A stretch of DNA of 64,000 nt from CAMDPA01 sp965223035. GTDB lineage: Bacteria; Pseudomonadota; Alphaproteobacteria; Rhizobiales; Hyphomicrobiaceae. The stretch lies in the NCBI GenBank assembly GCA_965223035.1, contig OZ244980.1, positions 1,798,001 to 1,862,000 on the forward strand, in the 5' to 3' direction. Below the pieces are notes generated by a model. That model searched no databases. It was not told where the DNA came from and worked only from the letters and a program-made list of their open reading frames with translations. Both the position numbers and the translations under genes were made by a program. Of this stretch, positions 41,882 through 50,786 are shown in pieces. Positions within the stretch are counted from its first letter, which is position 1. Each line of letters opens with the position of its first letter.

Positions 41882-42409
41882 TCAGCCATCGGTCTTGGCG
41901 GTGGGCGCCGTCGCGGGGGGAGCTTTTGAAGATTTCAGCACCGAGGTCAGCGCGGTGATCGCCGAAATCAGCAGCGCGGGGGACATGGCGCTCACCGACC
42001 CGGATGAAAATTTTGCCACCATCGAGCCGATTGATTGAACCTCGCCGCGGATCTCATTTAAATGTTTTTGGATCGCCTCTGCCTCGGATTCGATATCTGC
42101 CATCGCCGAATTGCGGAACTCGCGTACCATCTCGGTCTCCGGTGCCGATTTTAGCGATTGCGCCGACAACACGAGCAAGGCGGCCAAAACAAGGTTGGCG
42201 ATGGCGACCGCCAGCGCGGCCTCCGCATTCCCCAGGCCGGTCGACAACCAATAAAAGGCCGCGACGTTGAGCATGATGAGCGCCAGCAGTCCCATAAGTC
42301 CGGCAAGCACCAATATCGTGATCTGACGCGAGGCCCGCCGCCATTCCGCCTCGGCCAGCAGGCGTTCCGAGCGCCAAAGGATTATCAGATTCTTTGTCAA
42401 CGTACTCAT
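41882..42409 (-). CDS. Membrane protein, YqjE/holin superfamily III-like (DUF1469)
   Basis: 175 residues. The N-terminal part is an Arg/Glu-rich amphipathic helix, two transmembrane helices lie at about residues 28-52 and 62-85, and a hydrophilic helical C-terminus follows. This is the YqjE/holin-X layout. Start ATG 42409 with GGAG upstream; a family A repeat ends only 14 bp before it. In many bacteria yqjD-yqjE-yqjK are linked, and the upstream gene at 42558 is YqjD-like, so this pair was probably one operon now split by the repeat. Confidence 0.7.
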   Translation of the reverse strand: MSTLTKNLIILWRSERLLAEAEWRRASRQITILVLAGLMGLLALIMLNVAAFYWLSTGLGNAEAALAVAIANLVLAALLVLSAQSLKSAPETEMVREFRNSAMADIESEAEAIQKHLNEIRGEVQSIGSMVAKFSSGSVSAMSPALLISAITALTSVLKSSKAPPATAPTAKTDG

Positions 42410-42422
42410 CCGGATGTCTCCA

Positions 42423-42561
42423 CTAGATCATCTTTGTGCCTTGAATTGGAACGGCGAAGCCGGTTCAAAATAAAGGCACGATGATCGCCCTTAAAGTGTA
42501 GAGCACCTTTCTGCATTCAATCGGAAGCCTCCCGCTTCCGATTGAATGCAGGTTGCTCTAA
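42423..42561. repeat. Palindromic repeat family A, double copy 7 (contains stop of YqjD-like gene)
   Basis: Diverged double element: CTAGATCATCTTTG, a left palindrome with mismatches, linker CGCCCTTAAAGTGTAGAGCAC, and a right palindrome built on TGCATTCAATCGGAAGC/GCTTCCGATTGAATGCA, ending CTAA. TAG at 42558-42560 (minus strand) closes the upstream gene. Confidence 0.8.
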
Positions 42562-42863
42562 CGCGCCGACAATCGGCCGATGAAAAAACCAATCAGAAAT
42601 GCAGCGGCAATGGACGCCATCGGCCGTTGTCCAATATCGGTTTCAATGGTTTCGGCCAGGTCTTGCAACGCCGCTTCGACATCTCGCACATGCTCTTGCG
42701 CGGGCGGGGAGGGCGCGCCATCCTGCGTGCCAGTATTCTGCTCGGCAAATGCCGAGTGGAGCTCTGAAGCTGCATCCGCGCTTTCGTCCCGTGCCAATTT
42801 CAACGCCTCGATGTCGGCGCGCAGCGCTGCAATCTCGGCAGCCAGTTGATTGTCTTCAGCCAT
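42558..42863 (-). CDS. YqjD/ElaB-like membrane-anchored protein (DUF883-like)
   Basis: 101 residues from the ATG at 42863. An acidic helical region (EDNQLAAEIAALRADIEALK) is followed by the family C-terminal anchor PMASIAAAFLIGFFIGRL. YqjD-type proteins tether ribosomes to the membrane in stationary phase. Its stop codon lies in the family A double element that separates it from the YqjE-like gene. Confidence 0.7.
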   Translation of the reverse strand: MAEDNQLAAEIAALRADIEALKLARDESADAASELHSAFAEQNTGTQDGAPSPPAQEHVRDVEAALQDLAETIETDIGQRPMASIAAAFLIGFFIGRLSAR

Positions 42864-43067
42864 TTCCCACAAACCCTGCTCGTTGCGTTGCTTTAGCGCA
42901 AATATCATGCCACAGGTCAACGGTTGTCGATGAGAGTTAGCGCAAACGATCACTTCGCCACGCGCCACTGGTTGGGCCAGCTGCGTCGCGGGACCGCGAC
43001 AGATCAGCCAAATAATGCGCCCCAACGGGGGCAGGTTGGTTCCAGAGCACTCTGAAAAGCCATAGAT

Positions 43068-43120
43068 CATTTCCGTCTTAGGCGGGTTCGCTTGGCCGGC
43101 CCAATTTTAGGCGTATGCGG
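43068..43120 (+). repeat. Intergenic repeat family B, partial copy 7
   Basis: Only the 5' end is present: CATTTCCGTCTTAGGCGGG followed by GGCCGGCCCAATTTTAGGC. It abuts family A copy 8. Confidence 0.5.
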
Positions 43121-43135
43121 CATCGACGCTTGAAG

Positions 43136-43289
43136 CTAGATCATCTCGCTTTAAATTGGAACCGCAACGCCGATTCCAATTGCGCCGGTTCCGATTTAAG
43201 GCGCAAAGATGATCGCTGTTAAAGTGGTGAGCAACTTTCTGCCTTTAATCGGGATCGTTCCGATTCCGATTAAAGGCAGGTTGCTCTAA
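43136..43289. repeat. Palindromic repeat family A, double copy 8
   Basis: CTAGATCATC, first palindrome GGAACCGCAACGCCGATTCC with GCGCCGGTTCCGATTTAAGG, linker GATGATCGCTGTTAAAGTGG, second palindrome TGCCTTTAATCGGGATCG with CCGATTAAAGGCA, end GGTTGCTCTAA. It is the best match to copy 10. The rest of 42864-43372 is non-coding. Confidence 0.88.
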
Positions 43290-43372
43290 AACAACGCCCC
43301 GTATGACATCGAGATCGTATCGGGGCGGATTTTGCGAAGGAAGCTCTGAACGCCGGCAGGCACCGTGCGACG

Positions 43373-44938
43373 CTATTCCGCCGAATTAAGAGAGCGTCCG
43401 CCTTCCGCATCCAGGACCTGCACCGTCCGGCGGTAAAGTCCCTCCGCGCGCTCATAGGTTCCACCGATACAAACCACGCCGAGCTTGCCGAACTCGGACA
43501 GGGCGCCGATCAGATGAAACGCTACGCCCTCGCCGGTCGCCGCGTGAAAATGCAAACCATTCATGACCGAAATATCGATCAGGTCGAATGGCGTCAAACC
43601 ACTGTAGTTCACCGATTCGAGATTATCCGATGCATAATAGCATCTGGGTTGACCGGACCACGTCAAGAATTGTCCGGTTTCCGGATCATATCGGCCATCG
43701 GTCAGGAATTGGAGCATCAGGAACGGGTGGGTCGTGCCGCCTTTTCGCAGATTGATTTCGATCGCCAGGTGACGCCAAGCGTTGCCCTCATTCAACGAAA
43801 TGAAGTCGACGCCGAACCGGCCCAGAATGCCTTTACTGGCAAGAACATCGGCAACCCTTAATCCACGGGCCTGCACGTCCAGACGGTAGGCTTGGTTTGC
43901 GGGAAATCGACAGCCGAGAAAGATTTGATTGTTAATACCACCAAGCACTTGATCGTGCGTCGAGATGGCATCGATCCGGCCGGTCGGATCAATGCGGAAT
44001 TGGGCAGATGGTGAACGCTTTTCTTGCCCTGGCACGAATTCCTCGACGATCCCCCCCATGGCGGACAACTTGTTCTCATAAAGGTCCCACGTCATGCCAC
44101 CGGCCTCGAAGGCGAGATTTGGCAGGCGCGCGCTGACCCACGGCAATAGCGCGGAGCCGCCGGGTGCATCCTTGAGATCGAATACGGCGTTGCCTTCCCC
44201 CGAGAAGCCTTCATTGATTTTGACCACCGCCTTGGCCAGCTGCGGCTTTTGGGTCTTGAGCTCCGCAATGGCACGGGCAACATCATCCTTGTCGCTCAAG
44301 TCTTCGAAACCCAGCGGCGAATCGATGCCGGCTTGCTTGAAGATCCGGCGTGATCCGCTTTTCGAGCCCCAGTACTGCAGCGACGGATCGCAGCCGTAGA
44401 TCGGCAGCTCAAGCTTTAGCGCGAGCCGTCGCTCAAGCTCGGTTACCGTGAAGCAAGTCATGTGGGCCGATGCAACGTTGGGGATCGCCTGCTTGATGCG
44501 CGCGAGCAATCGAGGACGTGCGAGGATTTTTTGGGTGAGCGCGCTCGCGGAGGAATCATCGCAGGACAGCAGCGTCAACCGTTGCCGGGCGTGTTGGTGG
44601 GGCACACCAGGCAATAGGTGGAGGTAATAGTCGATGATCGAATCATGGATTGGTGTGCTGGTCAGATAGATGATGTTGGTGCGCGGCATGCGAAGCAGCA
44701 ACAGCAGGCACAGCATCCGCTCTTCGTAATGGTGCACGCCGGCGATCTTGGCCATCACCTGCCGATCCAGGCTCAGGCTGGGCACGATCACCACGGTCCG
44801 CGGCTGGCTTGGATTCTGAAAGATCTCGGCAAAAGACTGCGCAAATCTCGCTTGCAGCGCGGCAAACTGCGCCCGTTCGCTGTCCGTTGCGGGCGAACCG
44901 AAACCCTCAATCATAAGCGATCGGCCTTGAACCAACAC
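43373..44938 (-). CDS. ATP-grasp ligase, PGM1-like peptide ligase
   Basis: 521 residues, GTG start 44938. The C-terminal two-thirds is an ATP-grasp fold: KAVVKINEGFSGEGNAVFD (nucleotide-binding lysine loop), GIVEEFVPG and AIEINLRKGGTTHPF (the Mg-binding end with Glu/Asn). The N-terminal part includes the PGM1-type segment with LERRLALKLELPIYG and GSKSGSRRIF. Pheganomycin-type ligases join amino acids or peptides with ATP. It follows the M14 deacylase gene by 66 bp, which suggests a linked ligase-hydrolase pathway. Substrate unknown. Confidence 0.78.
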   Translation of the reverse strand: MLVQGRSLMIEGFGSPATDSERAQFAALQARFAQSFAEIFQNPSQPRTVVIVPSLSLDRQVMAKIAGVHHYEERMLCLLLLLRMPRTNIIYLTSTPIHDSIIDYYLHLLPGVPHQHARQRLTLLSCDDSSASALTQKILARPRLLARIKQAIPNVASAHMTCFTVTELERRLALKLELPIYGCDPSLQYWGSKSGSRRIFKQAGIDSPLGFEDLSDKDDVARAIAELKTQKPQLAKAVVKINEGFSGEGNAVFDLKDAPGGSALLPWVSARLPNLAFEAGGMTWDLYENKLSAMGGIVEEFVPGQEKRSPSAQFRIDPTGRIDAISTHDQVLGGINNQIFLGCRFPANQAYRLDVQARGLRVADVLASKGILGRFGVDFISLNEGNAWRHLAIEINLRKGGTTHPFLMLQFLTDGRYDPETGQFLTWSGQPRCYYASDNLESVNYSGLTPFDLIDISVMNGLHFHAATGEGVAFHLIGALSEFGKLGVVCIGGTYERAEGLYRRTVQVLDAEGGRSLNSAE

Positions 44939-45004
44939 GTTGTCGTTCTTTCTCGCTGTGGTTTCCGTCCGAACTATCTGGCCACACCCGCCGGCTCTTG
45001 CAAG

Positions 45005-46069
45005 CTACGTCGAAACCGGCTGGCCGTCATTGCCGATCCTGTGCATCAAATATCCCAGACAGTCGAGCCTGACGGCAGCCGGGTCAACGCACAGCATGGC
45101 CGGTATCGCACGTCGCGCGAGGCGGATATTGCCTTGCTGGTAATCGATCAGCGGCGCCGTTTCGGCCAACGGGACGGCGGGCACGACGTCCAACCGTTTT
45201 GCGTCGCGACCGCCCAACCGGCCCAGGATTTCGCCGGGCTTGAGTTCGGAGAAGTTTAGATGATCCAGGTCTGACCGAAATTGGAAGTCGGCTTGGCTGC
45301 CGTCGAACGACATGCTGGCCTCCGATGGAACCTTGAGGATGGCGACGGTTTCCATCAGGTCGATATCCCCTTCCGGTATCGGGTGATCGGGTAGCGCGGC
45401 AATGGCCAACGCCGCGGCCAGGACTTCGGTAGCATGTTCGAGGGCTGCGGTATCGCCGGCGCGGCCGCATTCAACCGTTACCGACGGACATAGCCGCGCG
45501 AGCGCTGCCGATTGGACACCCTCGGGCTTTTGGAAGTAGACGACGGTCCGGCTGAACAGGCGGGCCAGCTGCAAATAGCGACTCTCGAGCCGCGTGGTGC
45601 AGGAATAGTGCGGGTTGTTTCCGGTGTTGTTATGGATATCGATGCTGGCAAATGGCGCTTGGCGGTGAACGAACTCGAACACATCCGTCATCAGTAGTGC
45701 TTCGGCTGAGGTATCATGGGGCGTGCCGGGCCACGTGCGGTTGTAATCCACCTGGCTGGGCAAGGTGCGAACGTTGGCTTGGGCTGCCGCGATGTTGCCC
45801 ACGAACAGTAATAGCGAGCGAGGCAGTCGCTCGTCGCGAAAGCGTTGCATGATGCGTTGCACGGCCTGCCAGCCGGTTACCTCGTTGCCGTGCAGTAGCA
45901 CGCTGACGAACAGCGGCTGAGCACGCTTGCCTTCGATTTGGAACAATGTCGGCCCCGACAGCTGTTGCCAAAGCTGTGAGGCGGGCAGCTCCAGCAGCGA
46001 GTCGGGGAACCCATCGACGATGGCGAGCCGCGGCCGCGCCTGTGCGCCGGAGTGACGTGCCTCGTTCAT
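45005..46069 (-). CDS. M14 family metallo-deacylase (succinylglutamate desuccinylase/aspartoacylase-like)
   Basis: 354 residues from the ATG at 46069 (GAGGTG upstream). Zinc ligands are in VLLHGNEVTG (HxxE) and the later HNNTGNNPHYS, the AspA/AstE signature. The enzymes cleave N-acyl amino acids. It precedes the ATP-grasp gene in the same orientation. The pair may build and cut the same amide bond class (inference). Confidence 0.82.
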   Translation of the reverse strand: MNEARHSGAQARPRLAIVDGFPDSLLELPASQLWQQLSGPTLFQIEGKRAQPLFVSVLLHGNEVTGWQAVQRIMQRFRDERLPRSLLLFVGNIAAAQANVRTLPSQVDYNRTWPGTPHDTSAEALLMTDVFEFVHRQAPFASIDIHNNTGNNPHYSCTTRLESRYLQLARLFSRTVVYFQKPEGVQSAALARLCPSVTVECGRAGDTAALEHATEVLAAALAIAALPDHPIPEGDIDLMETVAILKVPSEASMSFDGSQADFQFRSDLDHLNFSELKPGEILGRLGGRDAKRLDVVPAVPLAETAPLIDYQQGNIRLARRAIPAMLCVDPAAVRLDCLGYLMHRIGNDGQPVST

Positions 46070-46388
46070 GTCTGGTCCGCACCTCTTGCCGCTTGCCGTT
46101 AGCGATCTCATCGTGCCCGCCCAAACCCATCAAGCTGATGGCGATCGTGTCCACGCGCTGTTACCGGCTCGAAGCGGTGTGCCGAGCGCGTGTGCAAGCC
46201 GATCGATCCCACTTGGCCGCCTCTGCCGTGGCATTGATCCCGGTCAAGCAGTGGGGTCAAAGGGGGGCTTGTTGTCTTCCCATTGGCATAGCACTTAATG
46301 TGATGTCTTGTACGAAAGGATCCCGACGGTGTTCGTGAGGAGGTTGCTGCCTGGCCGCAGATCCGGTCCGAACCGTTTGCCAACGGTC
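46070..46388. other. Non-coding stretch between deacylase and PPK2
   Basis: About 320 bp with no recognised gene or family repeat. It should hold the promoter of the deacylase/ATP-grasp pair near its left end. Confidence 0.35.
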
Positions 46389-47219
46389 TCACATTTGCTC
46401 CGCACCCGCACCCGCACCGAACAGCGCCTCTGCCTTGGCCCTAATCTCCTCGTCAAGTGGGCTCGGGTCGAGATCGATTCCGTGAGCCAGCGCGTCGGTG
46501 ATGATCTTAAGGCTGCTCACCCGCGCAAACCGCTTGCTGTTTGCGGGGACCACATACCAGGGCGCATAAGGAGTTGATGTCTTTTGCAGCATGTCTTCGA
46601 TGGCGCGTTGATAATCACCCCAACGCTCGCGGTTTCTGAAATCCTCCGAGGACAACTTCCAGCGCTTGGTCGGCTTGCGCAGCCGCGCCTCCAGTCGTCG
46701 ATATTGCTCGTCTTGGCTGATGTGGAGGAACAACTTGACGATGCGCACGCCATCGTCGACCAACTGGTTCTCGAACTGGTTGATCTCGTTGTAGGCGCGT
46801 CTCCACTCAGCCTCACGCGCCAACTCTTCGACCCGCTCCACCAGCACCCGCCCGTACCATGACCGATCGAACACGGAAATCCCGCCGCGTGGGGGCAGAC
46901 GTTGCCAGAAGCGCGCCAGGTAATGGCGTTCCAATTCGCTCTGGCGCGGCGGACCAATGGGCCAGACCTTGAAGCCGCGCGGATCGAGCACGGCAGCCAT
47001 GCGCCGGATCGTGCCGCCTTTGCCGGCGGCATCCCAGCCTTCAAACACGATCACCGCGGCATTGCCGGTCTTGAGATAGGCCTGCTGGATACGGCGCAAG
47101 CGCTTCTTGAACGATCTGAGCTCGGTCTCGTAGACCTCAGCATCAACCGAACGGCTCAAATCGACTGCGTCCAGTTTGAAGCCCATGTCTTTGGGCACGA
47201 GATGGGCGCGATCAGCCAT
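46389..47219 (-). CDS. ppk2: Polyphosphate kinase 2 (PPK2)
   Basis: 276 residues from the ATG at 47219 (a GTG at 47231 is possible). Walker A GWDAAGKGG, then RGFKVWPIGPP, the Walker B-like FDRSWYGRVLVERVE and the lid region TKRWKLSSEDFRNR are all diagnostic of one-domain PPK2. It transfers phosphate between polyphosphate and nucleotides. Monocistronic. Confidence 0.92.
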   Translation of the reverse strand: MADRAHLVPKDMGFKLDAVDLSRSVDAEVYETELRSFKKRLRRIQQAYLKTGNAAVIVFEGWDAAGKGGTIRRMAAVLDPRGFKVWPIGPPRQSELERHYLARFWQRLPPRGGISVFDRSWYGRVLVERVEELAREAEWRRAYNEINQFENQLVDDGVRIVKLFLHISQDEQYRRLEARLRKPTKRWKLSSEDFRNRERWGDYQRAIEDMLQKTSTPYAPWYVVPANSKRFARVSSLKIITDALAHGIDLDPSPLDEEIRAKAEALFGAGAGAEQM

Positions 47220-47414
47220 TGTTGGTGCCACTCATGGTTACGTGCGTCAACGAGCGGGTTCACCTCCCTGGAAGCGTTCGAACCCCCGTCGGGAAGCCCA
47301 AGTTTGATCTTAACAAGTCCGATCTTAAAACATGGTTGGCAGGGCAGCCAACCTGAACGGGGCCAGGGCAGGCGGAGGCGCCGCGCCGGCTGCGTCAGGA
47401 CGGTCCACCAAGCC

Positions 47415-48338
47415 TCACCCCGGCACCGCCAGATCGTCCAGCAAGGCCGGCAAGGCTTCGATGTTGCCAGGGGCCATCAGATGTACGCCATGTAATCCCG
47501 GGATCTGGCGCAGCTCACCGATGAACTCCGCACACAGCTTGCGCCCTTCCCGTCGCGGATCAGCCGCACGTTCGAGCCGCTCGATGATTGCCTCGGGAAC
47601 TTGAACGCCGAACAGATTGTCGTTCATCCAACGCGCCGATTTGGCATGGGCCAGCGGGCCGGTGCCGAGCAGAACGTAAAGGCGATCAGTGAGCCCGTGA
47701 TCGACCAAGGCGCCGATGTACCCCCTGACGATATCGATGTCGTAGCACAGCTGGGTTTGCACGAAGTGTGCGCCGGCATCGGCTTTACGCATCAAGTCTG
47801 ATGGAACCCAACCCGCCGGCGGGGCGATGGGAACGTCGGCGACGCCATTGAAAAAAGTGGGGGGCGTCGCGATCGCGCGGCCGGAAGGCAATCGGCCCTC
47901 GCGGCTCATTTCGACCGACCAAGTCAACAGATCGATCGAATTGCAGTCGAACACGGGCTTGGCATCCGGCTGGTCGCCCCGAGAGGGATCGTCGCCCGTG
48001 AGGAAAAGCAGATCTGTGACGCCCAATGCGGATGCGCCGAGCAGATCGGCCTGGAGCGCGATCCGATTGCGGTCGCGACAGGTCATTTGCATGATCGGGT
48101 TGCAGCCGTGCTGGACCAACAGCGCTGACGCCGCCAGGCTGCTCATGTGGACCCGCGCGCCGGGGCCATCCGTCACGTTGAGACCCGCCAATCGGTTCAT
48201 GAGGGGCGCGGCCAACGCCAGCAGCTCGTCCGGACCTCCAGCAACCGGTGGAACGATCTCGCCGGTGAACAAAAAGGCGCCTCGGTTGAATTGCTCAGCT
48301 AAGCCGTTTCCGGCGGTGCGTGGCGAAACTTGGATCAT
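47415..48338 (-). CDS. Methylenetetrahydrofolate reductase-like protein (MTHFR/MetF family)
   Basis: 307 residues from the ATG at 48338 (GGAGA 8 nt upstream). TIM-barrel landmarks: FTGEIVPP at the N-terminus, MQMTCRDRNRIALQADLLGA, DLLFLTGDDPSRGDQ (folate/FAD site), GAHFVQTQLCYD. The family interconverts methylene- and methyl-THF; several divergent members act with corrinoid methyltransferases. Its role here is not fixed by its neighbours. Confidence 0.83.
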   Translation of the reverse strand: MIQVSPRTAGNGLAEQFNRGAFLFTGEIVPPVAGGPDELLALAAPLMNRLAGLNVTDGPGARVHMSSLAASALLVQHGCNPIMQMTCRDRNRIALQADLLGASALGVTDLLFLTGDDPSRGDQPDAKPVFDCNSIDLLTWSVEMSREGRLPSGRAIATPPTFFNGVADVPIAPPAGWVPSDLMRKADAGAHFVQTQLCYDIDIVRGYIGALVDHGLTDRLYVLLGTGPLAHAKSARWMNDNLFGVQVPEAIIERLERAADPRREGRKLCAEFIGELRQIPGLHGVHLMAPGNIEALPALLDDLAVPG

Positions 48339-48520
48339 CCAGCGTCTCCGGGTGCCTATCAATGGGTCCGGCCGTTTGGGCTGATTGCCGAACTCGGCCG
48401 ATCGCGGTCTATGGTCATCCTCAACCCCGCGAAGTCGGCAGCCGCACCGACGGGCGATCAAGACGATGCCACAAGACGATGCCAAGCGACCACGCCGGTA
48501 TTGTCGCGCACGCGCGCTGC

Positions 48521-48916
48521 TCACGTCAGCGGGCTGGGCAGCGGGCGCGGCTGACCGTTACCGTCGATGGCCACGAACGTGAACAGGCCTTCCGTGACCT
48601 TGACCCTTTCGCCGATCCGACCGCGCAAGGCCCAAGCCTCGATATGGACCGCCACCGAGGTCCGGCCGGTCCGCTCGATGTCGGTATAGACGCATAACAC
48701 ATCTCCCACGTTGACGGGTCGGATGAAGCTCATCGCGTTGATCGCGACGGTCGCAACCCGGCCGTGTGCCCGTTGGCCAGCCGCGATGCCACCTGCGATG
48801 TCCATCTGCGATAACACCCAGCCGCCGAAGATGTCGCCGCTCGGATTGGCGTCGGCCGGCATCGTCAAGGTTCGCGTTGTCAGCTCCCCGCGCGGACCCA
48901 ATGTCGTCTCTGCCAT
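48521..48916 (-). CDS. Acyl-CoA thioesterase (YciA-like hotdog)
   Basis: 131 residues from the ATG at 48916 (GGAAAGG upstream). The YciA signature is intact: MPADANPSGDIFGGWVLSQMD, then the RPVNVGDVL loop and a short C-terminus. It hydrolyses short- to medium-chain acyl-CoAs in the cytoplasm. Leftward, about 180 bp upstream of the MTHFR-like gene. Confidence 0.87.
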   Translation of the reverse strand: MAETTLGPRGELTTRTLTMPADANPSGDIFGGWVLSQMDIAGGIAAGQRAHGRVATVAINAMSFIRPVNVGDVLCVYTDIERTGRTSVAVHIEAWALRGRIGERVKVTEGLFTFVAIDGNGQPRPLPSPLT

Positions 48917-48967
48917 CAGTCTGCCTTTCCGTATCCGCGCGATCGCACACCTGATGTGTTGCCCGCT

Positions 48968-49095
48968 CATTTCCGCCTAAGGCGGATCAGCCGTGCCGGC
49001 CCGCTCCCGCACCGAGCCACCCAGAACATCATGCCTTGGGGTGGCCGGGAAGGGGAGCGGGATGGTTCGAGCTAACTGTGAAACGCTATAGCACA
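48968..49095 (+). repeat. Intergenic repeat family B, copy 8 (best reference copy)
   Basis: TTCCGCCTAAGGCGGATCAG, TGCCGGCCCGCTCCCGCACC, GAGCCACCCAGAACATCATG, GGGGTGGCCGGGAAGGGGAG, CGGGATGGTTCGAGC and AACGCTATAGCA in order. Internal pairing is CCCGCTCCC with GGGAGCGGG-type and GCCACCC with GGGTGGC, giving a long stem. Confidence 0.75.
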
Positions 49096-49275
49096 ACGAT
49101 CGCTCAAGCGGCACGCGGTGTCCATTTTCAGCTCGCTGATGAGGATGCTATGCTGACAGCCGGCGCACGCCAATCGATACCGCTGCGGTGCTGTCGCCGT
49201 CGGGCGCAGCGACGCAAGCGGCGCTTCACTTCATGCGGCGCATCCGTCACACTGTTGGTGCCATGGAGGTGAGCT

Positions 49276-50370
49276 ATGAAAATCAAAGCCGCTGTCTTCC
49301 GCGACACCACCGTCGCACCGTCGATCGAACAGCTCGACATGACCGGGCCAGGAGAGGGTGAAGTTCTGGTCCGTATCGTCGCAACCGGCGTCTGCCATAC
49401 CGATCTCAAGACCGCCGGCACCCACGGCCGCTCCCCACGACCCGTCGTTTTGGGACATGAGGGCGCCGGTGTGGTCGAGGCGATTGGTCCCGGCATCACG
49501 GATCTTGCTGAAGGCGACCACGTGGTGATGACGTTCACATGGTGTGGCGGGTGCCCGAGCTGCCTCAGTGCGCAACCCGCATATTGCTATACCGCCGACC
49601 ATTTCGCCTGCACCCGTCCCGACGGCTCAACCTACCTGCAATCCAGCGAAGGCCCGGTTCACGGCGATTTTTTTAATCAGTCCTCATTTGCCACCTATGC
49701 GATCGGACGGCGTCGCGGCATCGTCAAGGTCCGGCAGGATGCGCCACTGGAGAAACTTGGACCGCTCGGGTGCGGCATTCAAACCGGAGCAGGCGCCATC
49801 CTCAATGATTTCAAACTGCGGCCGGGGCAGACGCTTGCCGTGTTTGGGGCTGGCTCATTGGGGTTATCCGCGGTCATGGCCGCGAAGCTCGCCGGAGCTG
49901 GCCGAATTATCGCAGTCGATCTGCATCCCAATCGGCTTCAAATGGCGGCCGAGCTTGGTGCCGATGAGGTTATTCGAGGCGACGACGGCTCGGCGCGCGA
50001 ACGTATCAGCGGCATACTGCCCGACGGCGTCGATTTCGCGCTCGATACCACCACCGTCGCTTCCGTCATGCGCCAAGCGATCGATTGTCTCGCGCCGCGC
50101 GGCACCTTCGGTTTCGTCGCTCCGTGTGACGATGACCAAGGGCATTTGGCCATACCGCTGCGTCACATGATGAAGGCGCGCAAGCTGCAAGGCATCACTG
50201 AAGGCAACAGCAATCCGGATGTCTTTATCCCCTATCTGGTCGATAGCTACATGAGCGGACGCTTTCCGTTCGATCGCCTGATCACCTTCTACGCGTTTGA
50301 CGATATCGGCCAAGCCTTCCACGACAGCCACCAGGGTCAGGCGATCAAGCCGGTCTTGCGCATGAGTTAA
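49276..50370 (+). CDS. Zinc-dependent alcohol dehydrogenase (aryl/benzyl-alcohol type)
   Basis: 364-residue medium-chain ADH, ATG 49276 with GGAGGTGAG upstream. Catalytic zinc: C in TGVCHTDL, HE in VLGHEGAG, later C in LGCGIQTG. Structural zinc: CGGCPSCLSAQPAYC. NAD binding: FGAGSLGLSA. It resembles XylB-like aryl-alcohol dehydrogenases that turn aromatic alcohols into aldehydes. Confidence 0.9.
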   Translation: MKIKAAVFRDTTVAPSIEQLDMTGPGEGEVLVRIVATGVCHTDLKTAGTHGRSPRPVVLGHEGAGVVEAIGPGITDLAEGDHVVMTFTWCGGCPSCLSAQPAYCYTADHFACTRPDGSTYLQSSEGPVHGDFFNQSSFATYAIGRRRGIVKVRQDAPLEKLGPLGCGIQTGAGAILNDFKLRPGQTLAVFGAGSLGLSAVMAAKLAGAGRIIAVDLHPNRLQMAAELGADEVIRGDDGSARERISGILPDGVDFALDTTTVASVMRQAIDCLAPRGTFGFVAPCDDDQGHLAIPLRHMMKARKLQGITEGNSNPDVFIPYLVDSYMSGRFPFDRLITFYAFDDIGQAFHDSHQGQAIKPVLRMS

Positions 50371-50468
50371 GCCCTCGCCGCATAACCGCCATGCGCCCAC
50401 ACGACCGATCCCGCTGCGATCGTGCCGGCGCTTGAGCGTGCATCCCGTGGCTCGCTTGCGGTAACCGG

Positions 50469-50607
50469 CAGATCATCGTGCCTTAAATTGGAACCGCAAA
50501 GCCGGTTGCAATTCAAGGCACAATGATGATCGCTTCTAAAGTGTGGAGCAACTTTCCGCTTTTGATCGGGATCGTTCCGAGTCCGATCAAAAGCAGGTAG
50601 CCATAGG
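50469..50607. repeat. Palindromic repeat family A, double copy 9 (diverged)
   Basis: CAGATCATCGTGCCTTAAATTGG, mismatched left palindrome, GATGATCGCTTCTAAAGTGTG linker, right palindrome CTTTTGATCGGGATCG with CCGATCAAAAG, then AGGTAGCCATAGG. The boundary CTAG motifs are mutated at both ends. The rest of 50371-50786 is non-coding. Confidence 0.75.
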
Positions 50608-50786
50608 CGTGTCGGATGGGGAGCGGACCGGCAAGACGCTCCCGCCTCAGACGGACATGATCTCGGCATTTGATGCAACGCACTGTCTTGTTGGCCAAAT
50701 CTGCAATCAGCGCGGAATAAGATCGAGCAGGGCACGCGGGCGTCAGGGATGCGCCCCGCCCAAACATTGCCAGCCGGAGCACCGCC

